64,000 nt of DNA, taken from an uncultured Thermoanaerobaculia bacterium (GTDB lineage: Bacteria; Acidobacteriota; Thermoanaerobaculia; Multivoradales; Multivoraceae). Of this stretch, positions 16,501 to 23,823 are shown piece by piece. The stretch covers positions 620,001 to 684,000 of the forward strand of contig CATOTG010000006.1 in NCBI GenBank assembly GCA_951813015.1. Reading direction: 5' to 3'. The stretch's first letter is position 1; each line of letters starts with the position of its first letter. Below the pieces are notes generated by a model. That model was not told the origin of the DNA and made no database searches. It saw only the letters and a list, made by a program, of their open reading frames with translations. Both the position numbers and the translations under genes were made by a program.

Positions 16501-17677
16501 AGCTTGCCTGTCGGGCGACTTGGCCGCCGGGCCTGAGTTCGAGGAAGGCCAGGTGGACGGGTTCCTTCGAGGCTTCCTCAGCGAAGCAGATGAGGACGCG
16601 CGAGTGGAGTTGCTGCATGGTCTGGCCGAGGAACTGCCACGGGAACAGGTCGCCCGAGTCTTTCTCTGCGCACCGTTCGGCTCGGAGACGTGGCGCCTGG
16701 TCAGCGAGCAGGACGATGACATCCAGGAGATGTACTGGCGAGAGGTCTGGCCCTACCCCCTCGTCCGCCTACCCACCGATGAACTCACGGATTTGGTCGA
16801 CCGTCTCCTCGCTGCGGGTCGGCCCCGTGCCGCGGTCATCGCCCTGCACCTCGATTGGGATGCGGTAGAGACCTCGCGGCTCAGGCGGTTGCTGAACGGG
16901 ATCAAGGACGGCCCTGAGCCGGATCGCAGTATCCGGCTTGACGGGTCCGACGTTTGCCGGGCGATCGAATCCCTGAGCAAGAGAAGCGGAGTCACGGCCG
17001 ATGAGATGGCGGACGTGGAGTTCGTGTTCTTCAAGCTGTTGAAGCATGACGACTACGGCGTACCCAACCTTGAGCGCCGAGTTGCCGAAGACCCAGGCTA
17101 CTTCGTCTGGCTTGTGGCGCTTGCTTTCGAGCGCAGCGACGGCGGGAAGGATCCCGAAGGATGGCCGGCGCCGCACCCTCGGAACAGCGTGCGGCTTGGT
17201 CAGTTGGCCCTCTCGGTGCTTGAGAAGGTTGCCCGGATCCCGGGCGCCAAGACTGGGGAGAGCGAACTTGATGTCGGGACCCTTCAGGGTTGGGTGTCCG
17301 AGGCGAGGCGTCAGGGCCGGCTGCTTGGTCGAGCCGACGAAGTGGACTGCCGCATCGGCCAACTTCTCTGCCAGGAGGCGCGTGGCGGCAGCTCATGGCC
17401 AAGCCGTCAGGTGTGCGAGGCGATGGAGGTGGTGGCGACCGAGGCGCTGGCGAGCGGCTTCTATGTAGGCGTCCGGAACTCTCGCGGCGTCGTAACCCGT
17501 GCGGAAGGCGGGGGCCAAGAGCGAGAACTCGCAGCCAGGTACCGGGCGTGGGCGCAACCCCTTGCCTTCGAGTTCCCCTTCGTGAGCCAGGTCCTGGAGC
17601 GAATCGCCACGTCGTACGACCGGAACGCGACGTACTGGGACTCTGAAGGGGCTCGACGACAGCGGATGGAGCTCTGA
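13577..17677 (+). CDS. large protein with N-terminal HigA/Xre HTH, function unknown
   Basis: 1366 residues from ATG 13577; a GTG at 13553 would lie inside the promoter. Residues about 10-65 form a HigA-like HTH (RQRVIPAGMTVTAAAVRLDV, SRVALSNLLNGRASLSRQMA). Residues about 120-190 contain GWDG (148-151) and WELS (169-172), which could be a PD-(D/E)xK-like nuclease core, although the usual ExK lysine is not seen. Another helical HTH-like segment lies near ARVDPLARESGRSPTILRRR. The remaining roughly 900 residues are helical and repeat-like, acidic, with many Trp and Glu and no Walker A motif. There is no signal peptide, so it is cytoplasmic. Probably self-regulating through the spacer palindrome. 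A defence or conflict role is inference from context. Confidence 0.75.
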   Translation: MRTRDEPKGVGGYIRQRVIPAGMTVTAAAVRLDVSRVALSNLLNGRASLSRQMAVRLKTAFGADLDELFRIQAEAESGRRRAEERTIAVRTYVPPLLTIKASRIDGWADQAENADRCLPALVRRLIRSTGRDLLEVDFPAYGEGQRRGWDGRVEARAATPWIPEGRSGWELSTSRDTARKATSDFRNRLALPAEERAETTFVFVSSRNWPKKNQWAKKRKAEGHWKGVKALDASDLEQWLEESIEGQVWLAEQLQLPSVEECMTLDRAWERWAEVTRPRLSEAIFAPAVRAHRGKFVSWLGRSAPKEPFAVAADSADEAIAFLACLFRDEGVPAESGARAVVVSAAQTLRTLAGATSSFIPIVSDARAERELAHWQRHAIVVRPRNAVGPKPDIDLGLLGHEAFEKSLMAMGFSRARVDPLARESGRSPTILRRRLSENAALKQPRWAGDFETARKIVPMALVGSWHVDSKADQEVLSTLADRSFREVGEHMADLRTWDDSPVWSAGRYCGVVSKIDALFAVARHMTRRDLDDFLFLSEYVLSEADPALKLAPDQRWAAALYDKLRDHSDALRTGISETLVLLSVHGNDLLQTSLGVDVEAQVSDLVRRLLAPDGVEAPLTVETLMSYDRDLPRLAEAAPNAFLELLEGDLRRDDSALFELLKPAPPDPFADCPRTGLLWALECLAWNPRDLSRVVLILGQLSKTPIDDNWTNRPINSLKAIFGSWMPLTAASLDHRFRALELLCGRTPDVGWQICMGQCRDGPRTGDYSYRPRWRGDAADAGEPISHQERFEFERRALVLLLEWPEELDAGRLGDLVDLLGGMAGENVERVWALIEGWLEGRPEEEERAALRERLRRFGYASAHPARAVKLALRERAKDLYEQLAPQDPASRHAWLFAEHWIHEWPEGFDDAMDYTEREERITKRREEAMGEIWSDQGLEGALSLLPSSNAAGTVGTFVWQCAPDRRARAGVVQACLSGDLAAGPEFEEGQVDGFLRGFLSEADEDARVELLHGLAEELPREQVARVFLCAPFGSETWRLVSEQDDDIQEMYWREVWPYPLVRLPTDELTDLVDRLLAAGRPRAAVIALHLDWDAVETSRLRRLLNGIKDGPEPDRSIRLDGSDVCRAIESLSKRSGVTADEMADVEFVFFKLLKHDDYGVPNLERRVAEDPGYFVWLVALAFERSDGGKDPEGWPAPHPRNSVRLGQLALSVLEKVARIPGAKTGESELDVGTLQGWVSEARRQGRLLGRADEVDCRIGQLLCQEARGGSSWPSRQVCEAMEVVATEALASGFYVGVRNSRGVVTRAEGGGQERELAARYRAWAQPLAFEFPFVSQVLERIATSYDRNATYWDSEGARRQRMEL

Positions 17678-17684
17678 ACCCGGT

Positions 17685-17760
17685 GGAAGTGGCCCTCTGA
17701 AACCCGGCTGTTGGCAACGCTCGGAACTGAGCCACCCACCGTTTGGAAAGTGAGCCACCT
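17685..17760. repeat. possible relic of an IS21-type terminal repeat region
   Basis: On the minus strand this stretch reads GTGGCTCACTTTCCAAACGG, then a second GTGGCTCAGTTCC and a third looser GGGCCACTTCC. Several short repeats of the GTGGCTCA(C/G)TT type at one end are characteristic of IS21-family insertion sequences. No istA or istB gene remains nearby. Confidence 0.3.
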
Positions 17761-17763
17761 CGG

Positions 17764-17887
17764 CCGGTTTCGGCGTACCAGTCGATCTGCTCGGGGGTCA
17801 GCTCGGCGAACAGGACCCGGGTGCTCTCGACGGCGTGCAGGGTGTCGCCGCCAGAGGTCGAAGGGCGACACCGGTGAGGACGAGGTG
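17764..17887 (-). pseudogene. fragment of maf
   Basis: About 124 bp match the middle of the intact maf gene at 35101-35225 almost exactly for the first 80 bases, then with several changes and one missing base. The coding strand is minus, as in maf. No start, stop or flanking maf sequence is present. It lies 5.4 kb inside the island, separated from any other maf sequence. Confidence 0.8.
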
Positions 17888-17903
17888 ACTGTCCGGCGAT
17901 GTC

Positions 17904-18425
17904 ATGATGGACGCCATGGCGACATCAACAACGACATCCTCCGAGTCCGGCCGCCCACGGCCAGCCCTACTGGGCCGAGGCCGCCTGATGCGGAACCGGA
18001 TCGAAGATCGGATTGGCGCCGCGCTGCGGCACGACGAAATCATCGATGCGTTGATGGCGCTCGGCCCTCGCAGCATCGCCAAGCGGCTCCGCTACCTTCA
18101 CGACCTGGCCGAAGACGATGACGAGGAACCGGCGATGGTATTGGCGTCCCTCCGGAAACTCGCCCTTTTCCTGGCGAGCGAAGAGTGCCTTGTTGCCCCC
18201 GAGATCGGCCTGAGCCCCGATGGTCTGCTCCAGGTCCAGTGGGGGCTTGAGGGCGGCGGACTATCGGCAATGAAGTTCCTGCCGGATGATCTCATTCAGT
18301 TTGCGGCGGTCTCTGGCCGCGCCCCCGGCGAGGGGCGGCACAGACGTGTTCACGGCCTGCTCCCGAAGGATGAAGCGCTCGCGGCCGTGCGGAGGTTTCT
18401 GCCTACTGAGGGCGCATCATCCTGA
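17904..18425 (+). CDS. hypothetical protein
   Basis: 173 residues from ATG 17904 (ATG 17916 also possible). It is soluble and mixed helical: RIEDRIGAALRHDEIIDALM, then RSIAKRLRYLHDLAEDDDEE, then SEECLVAPEIGLSPDGLLQV and the ending AAVRRFLPTEGASS. The segment on sensing 'APEIGLSPDG' reads like a regulator or immunity-type small domain, but I cannot name a family. It follows the maf fragment and points toward the M4 peptidase block. Confidence 0.6.
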   Translation: MMDAMATSTTTSSESGRPRPALLGRGRLMRNRIEDRIGAALRHDEIIDALMALGPRSIAKRLRYLHDLAEDDDEEPAMVLASLRKLALFLASEECLVAPEIGLSPDGLLQVQWGLEGGGLSAMKFLPDDLIQFAAVSGRAPGEGRHRRVHGLLPKDEALAAVRRFLPTEGASS

Positions 18426-18633
18426 GAAGAGGCGCTCGCTTGCCCGACGACGACCATGTGTCGAGATGACTGGCAGGCGGCTTTGGTGCTCAGCGACCGA
18501 GCGTCCCGGTCCACGCGGGAATCCGGCACGCTGGTGGCGCTACCCGCGAGGATCGCTTGACGGAGCCAGGCACTGAACGCCTCGTTCCTGGAAAGTTCCT
18601 CGCGGAGCTTGCCGCCGACCACGAGAGTGCCTC

Positions 18634-18715
18634 TTCCGGACACGAGGGCGACCTGGAGCGCCTCCCCGTAGGGCTGCGGCGGAAGAATGTCTCATTGGAA
18701 TCGTCCTGTTCATCA
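18634..18715 (-). pseudogene. deleted remnant of the beta-barrel gene
   Basis: 18684-18715 matches the start region of the intact beta-barrel gene at 23790-23823, including its junction with the M4 stop. 18648-18668 matches an internal piece of the same gene (around 23360-23380). The middle is missing. So M4 copy 1 was once followed by the same barrel gene as copy 3. Confidence 0.7.
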
Positions 18716-20560
18716 TCAGAGTCCCACCGCGGTCAGAGCCTGGTCGATTGCGGTGAACGCGGCGCTCCCGGCGCCGTGAAGGTCCATCGCCGCCTGCCGG
18801 ATCAGGCGTCCCATGATCGGGAATGTCACGCGGACGGGCGCGAGATCAACCAGTGCGCGGAAGAACGCCTCTTCGATCTGACCCCGGTTGGCGACACCGA
18901 CGCCTTCGACGGTTCGCCCGCTGCTGTGAGGACCGCCCTCGATGGCGAGGTAGAAGGCGTGGCTCAGAATCGTGGAGTTCCAGTGCACGCCCTTGTAGCC
19001 ATCGTTTTCGAGCTTGAACCACTGGTCGTCCTTCATGCCGAAGCGGGTGTAATCGACGAACTCTGCACCAGACACAGCCGCGACGAAACGGAACTCCTGG
19101 CCCATCGTGTCGGGATAGGGAAGCACCCCGTTGGTTCGCAGCAAGCCGGGCCTGTCGATGCGCCGCACGGTCAGTCCCGCATCCTCGCCGGCCAAGTAGT
19201 CCGCCCGCAGAGGCCCCTCGCCTGGAGGATGGGCCCAGAACTCGACCGCGGTGCCGATGATGTCGGAGTACGCCTCGTTGATCGCCCCGCCACTGTCCAG
19301 GAACAAGCCGAACCGACCGCCAGGGGAAGTCGTCCGGTTCCCGTCCTCGTCGTAGCACAGGTAAGGCCCGGCCGCTCCGTCGGCAAAACCGACACCGAAG
19401 GAATGGGAGTCGCCGCAGCTGATCACGTCGTTCCCCACACGGATCGTCGACGGGCCCAGAATCATGTTTTCGCCGTGCAGCCCCTGACCGGTGCGATCGT
19501 TCAGCGCGGAGAACGTGACGCCGTGCATCGCCTCGTGCGCGACGACATCCAGAGGCACGAACGGAATGTCGTCGGGCGCCTCGCCGAACCCGAGGAAGCC
19601 GGTTGCTTCCGGCCCGAAGGGAGCGGAAACGTATAGCGCGACGAGCGCGGCGTCGGGGCCCAGGTTGACGAGCGAGTAGATCCGCCCGTCAAAGCCGTCC
19701 AGTCCGCGCCAGTTCCGGTTCTTGAACAGGTAGTCGTAGGTGAGGCCGAGATTGGCGTGACCATCCACGACGGCGGGATTCGTCCACACGTTGTCATCGA
19801 CCGAGGCAACCAGCGAGCGCCAGAGCTGATCATCCACTCCGAAAACGATCTCCGCTAACCTCTTCACATCGCCGCCCGCGTCCATCGTGACGATCTCGGC
19901 CGGCCGCAGATGGTCCCGGGCTTCGTAGCGGCCCTCCTCCGTACGCCAGGTGCTCATCTTCTGGAGCGCGCCGGTGATCCCCATGCCGGAACCCACCGCG
20001 GCCTCCGTGAAGAAGTGGTCGATGCGATGCACCAATTCGCCGTCGTGCGCGTCGACGAACCAGGTGCGGTAGTCCTGCAGCGGTGCGCTCCACGCCAGGA
20101 CGAGCTCGCCGAGCATCGTCGGCACGATGACCAGCTCGGCCGGTTCGGCGGTCGCTCGCGCGGCGCCCGTGAGCGCTTCCATTCGCGCGAGGGCGGCCTC
20201 TGCGTCGAGGCCGGGGTCCGTGTCGATGTCGATGTCCGCGAACGTGGTCCCGAAGACCGATACCGGCACGCCGTCGGCGCTCTGCCTGGCGAGCCCCGCG
20301 CCGCGGACCGGCACGCCCCGGTGGACCTGCGCGAAGTACTCGTGAATCCGGCCCGGCACAGTCCGGTCGGGCTGCGCTGAACGCAGTGCCAGCTCGTCGG
20401 CGCGGACCAACTCCTCAAGCAGCGCGTTGGCCCGAATGACGGCCACCGAGTCGCTCGGCGAAGAAGTCGCCGCGACGACCTGCCTCTGTGGCGCTGTCTG
20501 CGCGGGCAGCGCGGCGCCGATCAAGAGCGCCGCCGCCGCAAAAAACACGATTCTCTTCAA
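18716..20560 (-). CDS. thermolysin-family (M4) metallopeptidase, copy 1
   Basis: 614 residues from TTG 20560, chosen because AAGGGAG lies just upstream and the signal peptide LKRIVFFAAAALLIGAALPA follows. An FTP/PepSY-like propeptide includes TWFVDAHDGELVHRID. The zinc site is HEAMH at residues 342-346, the third ligand Glu is in NEAYSD (428-433), and the likely catalytic His is in VHWNST (526). The C-terminal M4 helical domain ends MDLHGAGSAAFTAIDQALTA. A secreted protein-degrading enzyme made as a proenzyme. First of three close paralogues; N-terminal halves of copies 1 and 3 are nearly identical. Confidence 0.88.
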   Translation of the reverse strand: MKRIVFFAAAALLIGAALPAQTAPQRQVVAATSSPSDSVAVIRANALLEELVRADELALRSAQPDRTVPGRIHEYFAQVHRGVPVRGAGLARQSADGVPVSVFGTTFADIDIDTDPGLDAEAALARMEALTGAARATAEPAELVIVPTMLGELVLAWSAPLQDYRTWFVDAHDGELVHRIDHFFTEAAVGSGMGITGALQKMSTWRTEEGRYEARDHLRPAEIVTMDAGGDVKRLAEIVFGVDDQLWRSLVASVDDNVWTNPAVVDGHANLGLTYDYLFKNRNWRGLDGFDGRIYSLVNLGPDAALVALYVSAPFGPEATGFLGFGEAPDDIPFVPLDVVAHEAMHGVTFSALNDRTGQGLHGENMILGPSTIRVGNDVISCGDSHSFGVGFADGAAGPYLCYDEDGNRTTSPGGRFGLFLDSGGAINEAYSDIIGTAVEFWAHPPGEGPLRADYLAGEDAGLTVRRIDRPGLLRTNGVLPYPDTMGQEFRFVAAVSGAEFVDYTRFGMKDDQWFKLENDGYKGVHWNSTILSHAFYLAIEGGPHSSGRTVEGVGVANRGQIEEAFFRALVDLAPVRVTFPIMGRLIRQAAMDLHGAGSAAFTAIDQALTAVGL

Positions 20561-20967
20561 GTTCCAGCTCCCTTCCTCAGATTGCTCTCCCTCTTCGTCC
20601 GCCATTCTGCGCCGAGCCGCCTTTCGGTCCCACAGCTGCCGGGCGGCTGGAGGTGTCCCCGGCTGAGAACACCGCCACTTGGGCGGAGGCTGCGCTGCAC
20701 CTGACGATGACCTCCTGCTCCCCTGACTCCTGCTGGTTCACCTCAAGAACGCCGCCACCTGGGCGGAGGATGCGCTGCACCGGCTCACGAAAGGTTTGCC
20801 CTCTGCGACTCACGCAAGTTCACTGTACACCACTTGATGGCGACATTTCGCCACTGAGCTGCCGCACCTGGAGTGATCCTCACACTTTGTGCGCCGGAGG
20901 CTTCAACCTGGAATGGCCGCCCGCCCGCGTTCTCGATCATTGGCGCCGACGCCACGCTTCCCGCTCA
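20561..20967. repeat. duplicated upstream block of M4 copy 1, with a SLATT fragment
   Basis: Most of this gene-free 407 bp matches 25671-26002, the region upstream of M4 copy 3, so the duplication included the upstream DNA. It has an extra insert (about 20701-20780), where 20702-20744 is nearly identical to the interior of the SLATT-like gene (12626-12668). A shared word begins at 20921 and includes CGTTCTCGATCATTGGCG. No promoter is clear. Confidence 0.7.
20921..20966 (+). repeat. direct repeat flanking M4 copy 2, 3' side
   Basis: Contains CGTTCTCGATCATTGGCG followed by a GACGCCACGC word. The same word occurs at 22842-22884 (other side of M4 copy 2) and at 25958-26002 (upstream of M4 copy 3). 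The other two copies have GGCGTCGACGCC, a perfect 12-bp palindrome, where this one has a single change. Confidence 0.6.
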
Positions 20968-22806
20968 TCAGAGTCCCACCGCGGTCAGAGCCTGGTCGAT
21001 TGCGGTGAATGCAGCGCTGCCGGCGCCGTGAAGGTCCATCGCCGCCTGCCGGACCATGCTCCCCATGACCGGGAAGGTCACCGTGGCCGGCGCCAGATCG
21101 ACCAGCCCGCGGAAGAACGCCCGCTCGATCTGATCCCGGTTGGCGCCGCCGACACCGTCGACGGTCTGCCCGCCGCTGTGTTGGCCGCCCTCCACCGCGA
21201 GGTAGAAGGCGTGGCTCAGAATCGTGGAGTTCCAGTGCTCGCCGCGGTAGCCATCGGTTTCGAGGCTGAACGCCCGATTGCCCGTCATGCCGAAGGCGGT
21301 GTACGTGACCATCCGTCCGTCGGGTTGCAACGCCAGGACGAAACGGAACTCCTGACCCATCGCGTCGGGGAAGGGTAATGACACATCTTCGATCAGCACC
21401 GAACGAGGCCTGTCCATTCGCCGCAGGATCACTCCCGCGTCTTCGCCATTCAGGTAGTCCGCCCGCAGGGCGCCCGTCCCCGGAGAGTGGGCGGAGAACT
21501 CGACCGCGGTGCCGATGATGTCTGAGTATGCCTCGTTGATCGCGCCGCCGTGGGCCAGGAACAAGCCGAACCGACCGTCACGGGAGCTGGTCCGATTCCC
21601 GTCGTCGTCGTAGCACAGATACGGCCCGACCTCGTTCGGGCCGGAGGAGTCCTCGCTGAAGATGTGAACGTCGCCGCAGCGGATGACCTGGTCCCTCACC
21701 CGTATCGTCGACGGACCGAGAATGACTGTTTGCTCGCCCAGCAGCTGCAGGCCGGTGCGCTCGGTCAACGCGGAGTAGGTGACGCCGTGCATGAACTCGT
21801 GCGCGGCGACATCCAGGGGGACCAACGGAACGCCGTCCGGCGTCTCGCCGAACCCCAGGATGCCGGTTCCCTGCGGCCCGTAGGGCGCGGGAGCGAAGAA
21901 TGCGTTGAGGAAGCCCAGGTTCACGAGCGAGAAGATCCGACCGTCCCGGCCGTCCAGTCCGCGCCAGTCATGGTTCCTGAACAGGTAGTCGTAGGTGAGG
22001 CCCAGGTTGGCGTGACCATCAACCACGCCGGGAGTCGCCCACTCGTTGTCATCGTCCGAGGCGACAATCGACGGCCACTCCGGGCTCGGCCGACTGAAGT
22101 CGATGGATTCGGCCGATTCCACGCTCGCGTCCAGCGTGACGATTTCGGCCGGCCGCAACCGGTCCCACGCCTCGTACCGGCCCTCCGTGCTCCAGGCGCT
22201 CACCTTCCGGAGCGCACCGGTGATGCCCAGGCCGGAACCGACCGCAGCCTCCGTGAAGCGGTGGTCGATGCGCCGCACCGGCTCGCCGTGATGAGCGTCG
22301 ACGAACCAGGTGCGGTAATCCCGCAGCGGCGCGCTCCACGCCAGGACGAGCTCGCCGGGCATCGTCGGCACGATGACCAGCTCGGCCGGTTCCGTGGTTG
22401 CCCGCGCGGCGCCCGCGAACGCTTCCATCCGCACAAGGGCAGCCTCGGCGTCAAGACTCGGGTCGGTGTCGATGTCGATGTCCGCGAACGTGGTCCCGAA
22501 GACGGACACCGGCATGTCGCCGGCGCTCTGCCTCGCGAGCCCCGCGCCGAGGACCGGCACGCCCCGGTGGACCTGCGCGAAGTACTCGTGAATCCGGCCC
22601 GGCAGTTTCCGGTCGGGCTGCGCTGAACGAAGTACGAGCTCGTCGTTGCGGATCCACTCGTCAAGCAGCGCGTTGGCGCGAATGACGGCCACAGCGTCGC
22701 TCGGCGAAGAGGTCGCCGCGAAGACCTGCCTCTGCGGCGCTGTTTGCGCGGGCAGCGCGGCGCCGATCAGGAGCGACGCCGCCGTGAACAACACGCTTCT
22801 CTTCAA
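20968..22806 (-). CDS. thermolysin-family (M4) metallopeptidase, copy 2
   Basis: 612 residues from TTG 22806, with AAGGGAG upstream. Signal peptide LKRSVLFTAASLLIGAALPA, then the FTP/PepSY-like propeptide (FVDAHHGEPVRRID). The active site is intact: HEFMH, NEAYSD and a late EHWNST. It has the usual M4 C-terminal domain ending TAIDQALTAVGL. It is the most divergent of the three copies in the middle part. Direct copies of a roughly 43-bp word lie on both sides (20921 and 22842), as if the gene moved as a cassette. Secreted proteolysis is expected. Confidence 0.88.
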   Translation of the reverse strand: MKRSVLFTAASLLIGAALPAQTAPQRQVFAATSSPSDAVAVIRANALLDEWIRNDELVLRSAQPDRKLPGRIHEYFAQVHRGVPVLGAGLARQSAGDMPVSVFGTTFADIDIDTDPSLDAEAALVRMEAFAGAARATTEPAELVIVPTMPGELVLAWSAPLRDYRTWFVDAHHGEPVRRIDHRFTEAAVGSGLGITGALRKVSAWSTEGRYEAWDRLRPAEIVTLDASVESAESIDFSRPSPEWPSIVASDDDNEWATPGVVDGHANLGLTYDYLFRNHDWRGLDGRDGRIFSLVNLGFLNAFFAPAPYGPQGTGILGFGETPDGVPLVPLDVAAHEFMHGVTYSALTERTGLQLLGEQTVILGPSTIRVRDQVIRCGDVHIFSEDSSGPNEVGPYLCYDDDGNRTSSRDGRFGLFLAHGGAINEAYSDIIGTAVEFSAHSPGTGALRADYLNGEDAGVILRRMDRPRSVLIEDVSLPFPDAMGQEFRFVLALQPDGRMVTYTAFGMTGNRAFSLETDGYRGEHWNSTILSHAFYLAVEGGQHSGGQTVDGVGGANRDQIERAFFRGLVDLAPATVTFPVMGSMVRQAAMDLHGAGSAAFTAIDQALTAVGL

Positions 22807-22841
22807 ATTCCAACTCCCTTCCTCTCCATGGAGCAGCCGGT

Positions 22842-22884
22842 CCGCCCGCGTTCTCGATCATTGGCGTCGACGCCACGCCCGCTC
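22842..22884 (+). repeat. direct repeat flanking M4 copy 2, 5' side
   Basis: Begins CCGCCCGCGTTCTCGATCAT and contains the palindrome GGCGTCGACGCC. It sits 36 bp before the start of M4 copy 2 and is repeated just after its stop. Confidence 0.6.
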
Positions 22885-22987
22885 GACCTCCCGGAGGCGC
22901 ACGACGGCTTGCCGGCGATTCCGTGCCGGCCGCGTCCGATCAGTCCCCGGCGACAGCTGCTCGTCCGGTGTCGTGGAAGACCCTGAG

Positions 22988-23018
22988 CCCATCGGCGCCC
23001 CCGCGGGGCGCCGATGGG
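22988..23018. terminator. perfect 14-bp stem-loop after the beta-barrel gene
   Basis: Arms CCCATCGGCGCCCC (22988-23001) and GGGGCGCCGATGGG (23005-23018) around a CGC loop. It lies 35 bp past the stop of the minus-strand barrel gene and before M4 copy 2. There is no T-tract on either side, so it may stabilise RNA rather than terminate alone. Confidence 0.5.
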
Positions 23019-23052
23019 GTGCTGTGGGTACGGATCGTTCGGGCTTCTGGAG

Positions 23053-23823
23053 TCAGAACCGGACCCGCAGATCGACAGCGCCCTGCAGACCGCCCACGTC
23101 GACCGACATCGATTCGCCGTTGGGAGCATTCAGATCGACCGAGGCTCCACTGAACCGGACGAGGAAGCCGAGGCCGAACGTCTCGCCGAACCAGTAAACG
23201 ACATCGGCTCCCACGTGGTAACCGACCGCGTCGCCCGATTCCGACTGGATGTCGGCGCCCTCATAGGTCACTTCATCGAACGGGTAGGCCTGTTCGAAGC
23301 GAATAGCCGACACCAGGTCGTGCGTGAGCTCGATCTGTGAAGGGCCGCCGAACAGGCCGACCTGGAGCGCCTCCCCGTCGTGAACCGTCCACTTCAGGGA
23401 CAGGTGCAGGGCCGTCTCGTCACGCGAGAGGCTGCCGCTGCTCGCCTCCAGGGTCCGATGGGCATCGTAGTAGAGGGGATGCGGCAACCGGGCCATGATC
23501 GCCGCATCGTCGCTCACGGACGACTCGGACCAGGTCACCCCGAGAGCCAGCCGGTCACGCAGGCGCACGCCGACCGAGAGCTCGTAGTGCGAGGCGTCGC
23601 CGCCGGCGTAGTCCGCATTGAACTCGCCCTGCTCGTCGCCGAACAGCGGGTGATCGAAGCTGGAGGCGCCCGTGGGCCCGTCCGAGGTCGTCAGCAGACC
23701 GCCGCCGAGGCCGATCGTCCATCTCGAGTCGTCCTGGGCCGCAGCCGGAGCGGCGGCGATCAACGAAGCCAGCAGCAGGGCCGGGGCGAAAGAATGTCTC
23801 ATTGGAATCGTCCTGTTCATCAT
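23053..23823 (-). CDS. outer-membrane beta-barrel protein
   Basis: 256 residues. Its ATG at 23823 shares a base with the stop of M4 copy 3 (TGATG), so the two are coupled; the internal ATG 23802, with AGGA upstream, is an alternative start. Signal peptide around MRHSFAPALLLASLIAAAPA. The mature part has alternating strands and ends in VDLRVRF, the C-terminal Phe typical of outer-membrane barrels. Pairing with a secreted M4 peptidase is repeated in remnant form at 18634, suggesting an ancestral two-gene unit. Role unknown. Confidence 0.8.
   Translation of the reverse strand: MMNRTIPMRHSFAPALLLASLIAAAPAAAQDDSRWTIGLGGGLLTTSDGPTGASSFDHPLFGDEQGEFNADYAGGDASHYELSVGVRLRDRLALGVTWSESSVSDDAAIMARLPHPLYYDAHRTLEASSGSLSRDETALHLSLKWTVHDGEALQVGLFGGPSQIELTHDLVSAIRFEQAYPFDEVTYEGADIQSESGDAVGYHVGADVVYWFGETFGLGFLVRFSGASVDLNAPNGESMSVDVGGLQGAVDLRVRF

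Noticed and set aside
18350..18643. 97-residue minus-strand reading frame starting SGRGTLVVGGKLREELSRNE
   Set aside because: The first 50 residues look possible, but the frame overlaps the well-supported plus-strand gene at 17904-18425 and the rest is Ser/Ala-rich without a family match. Not listed as a gene.
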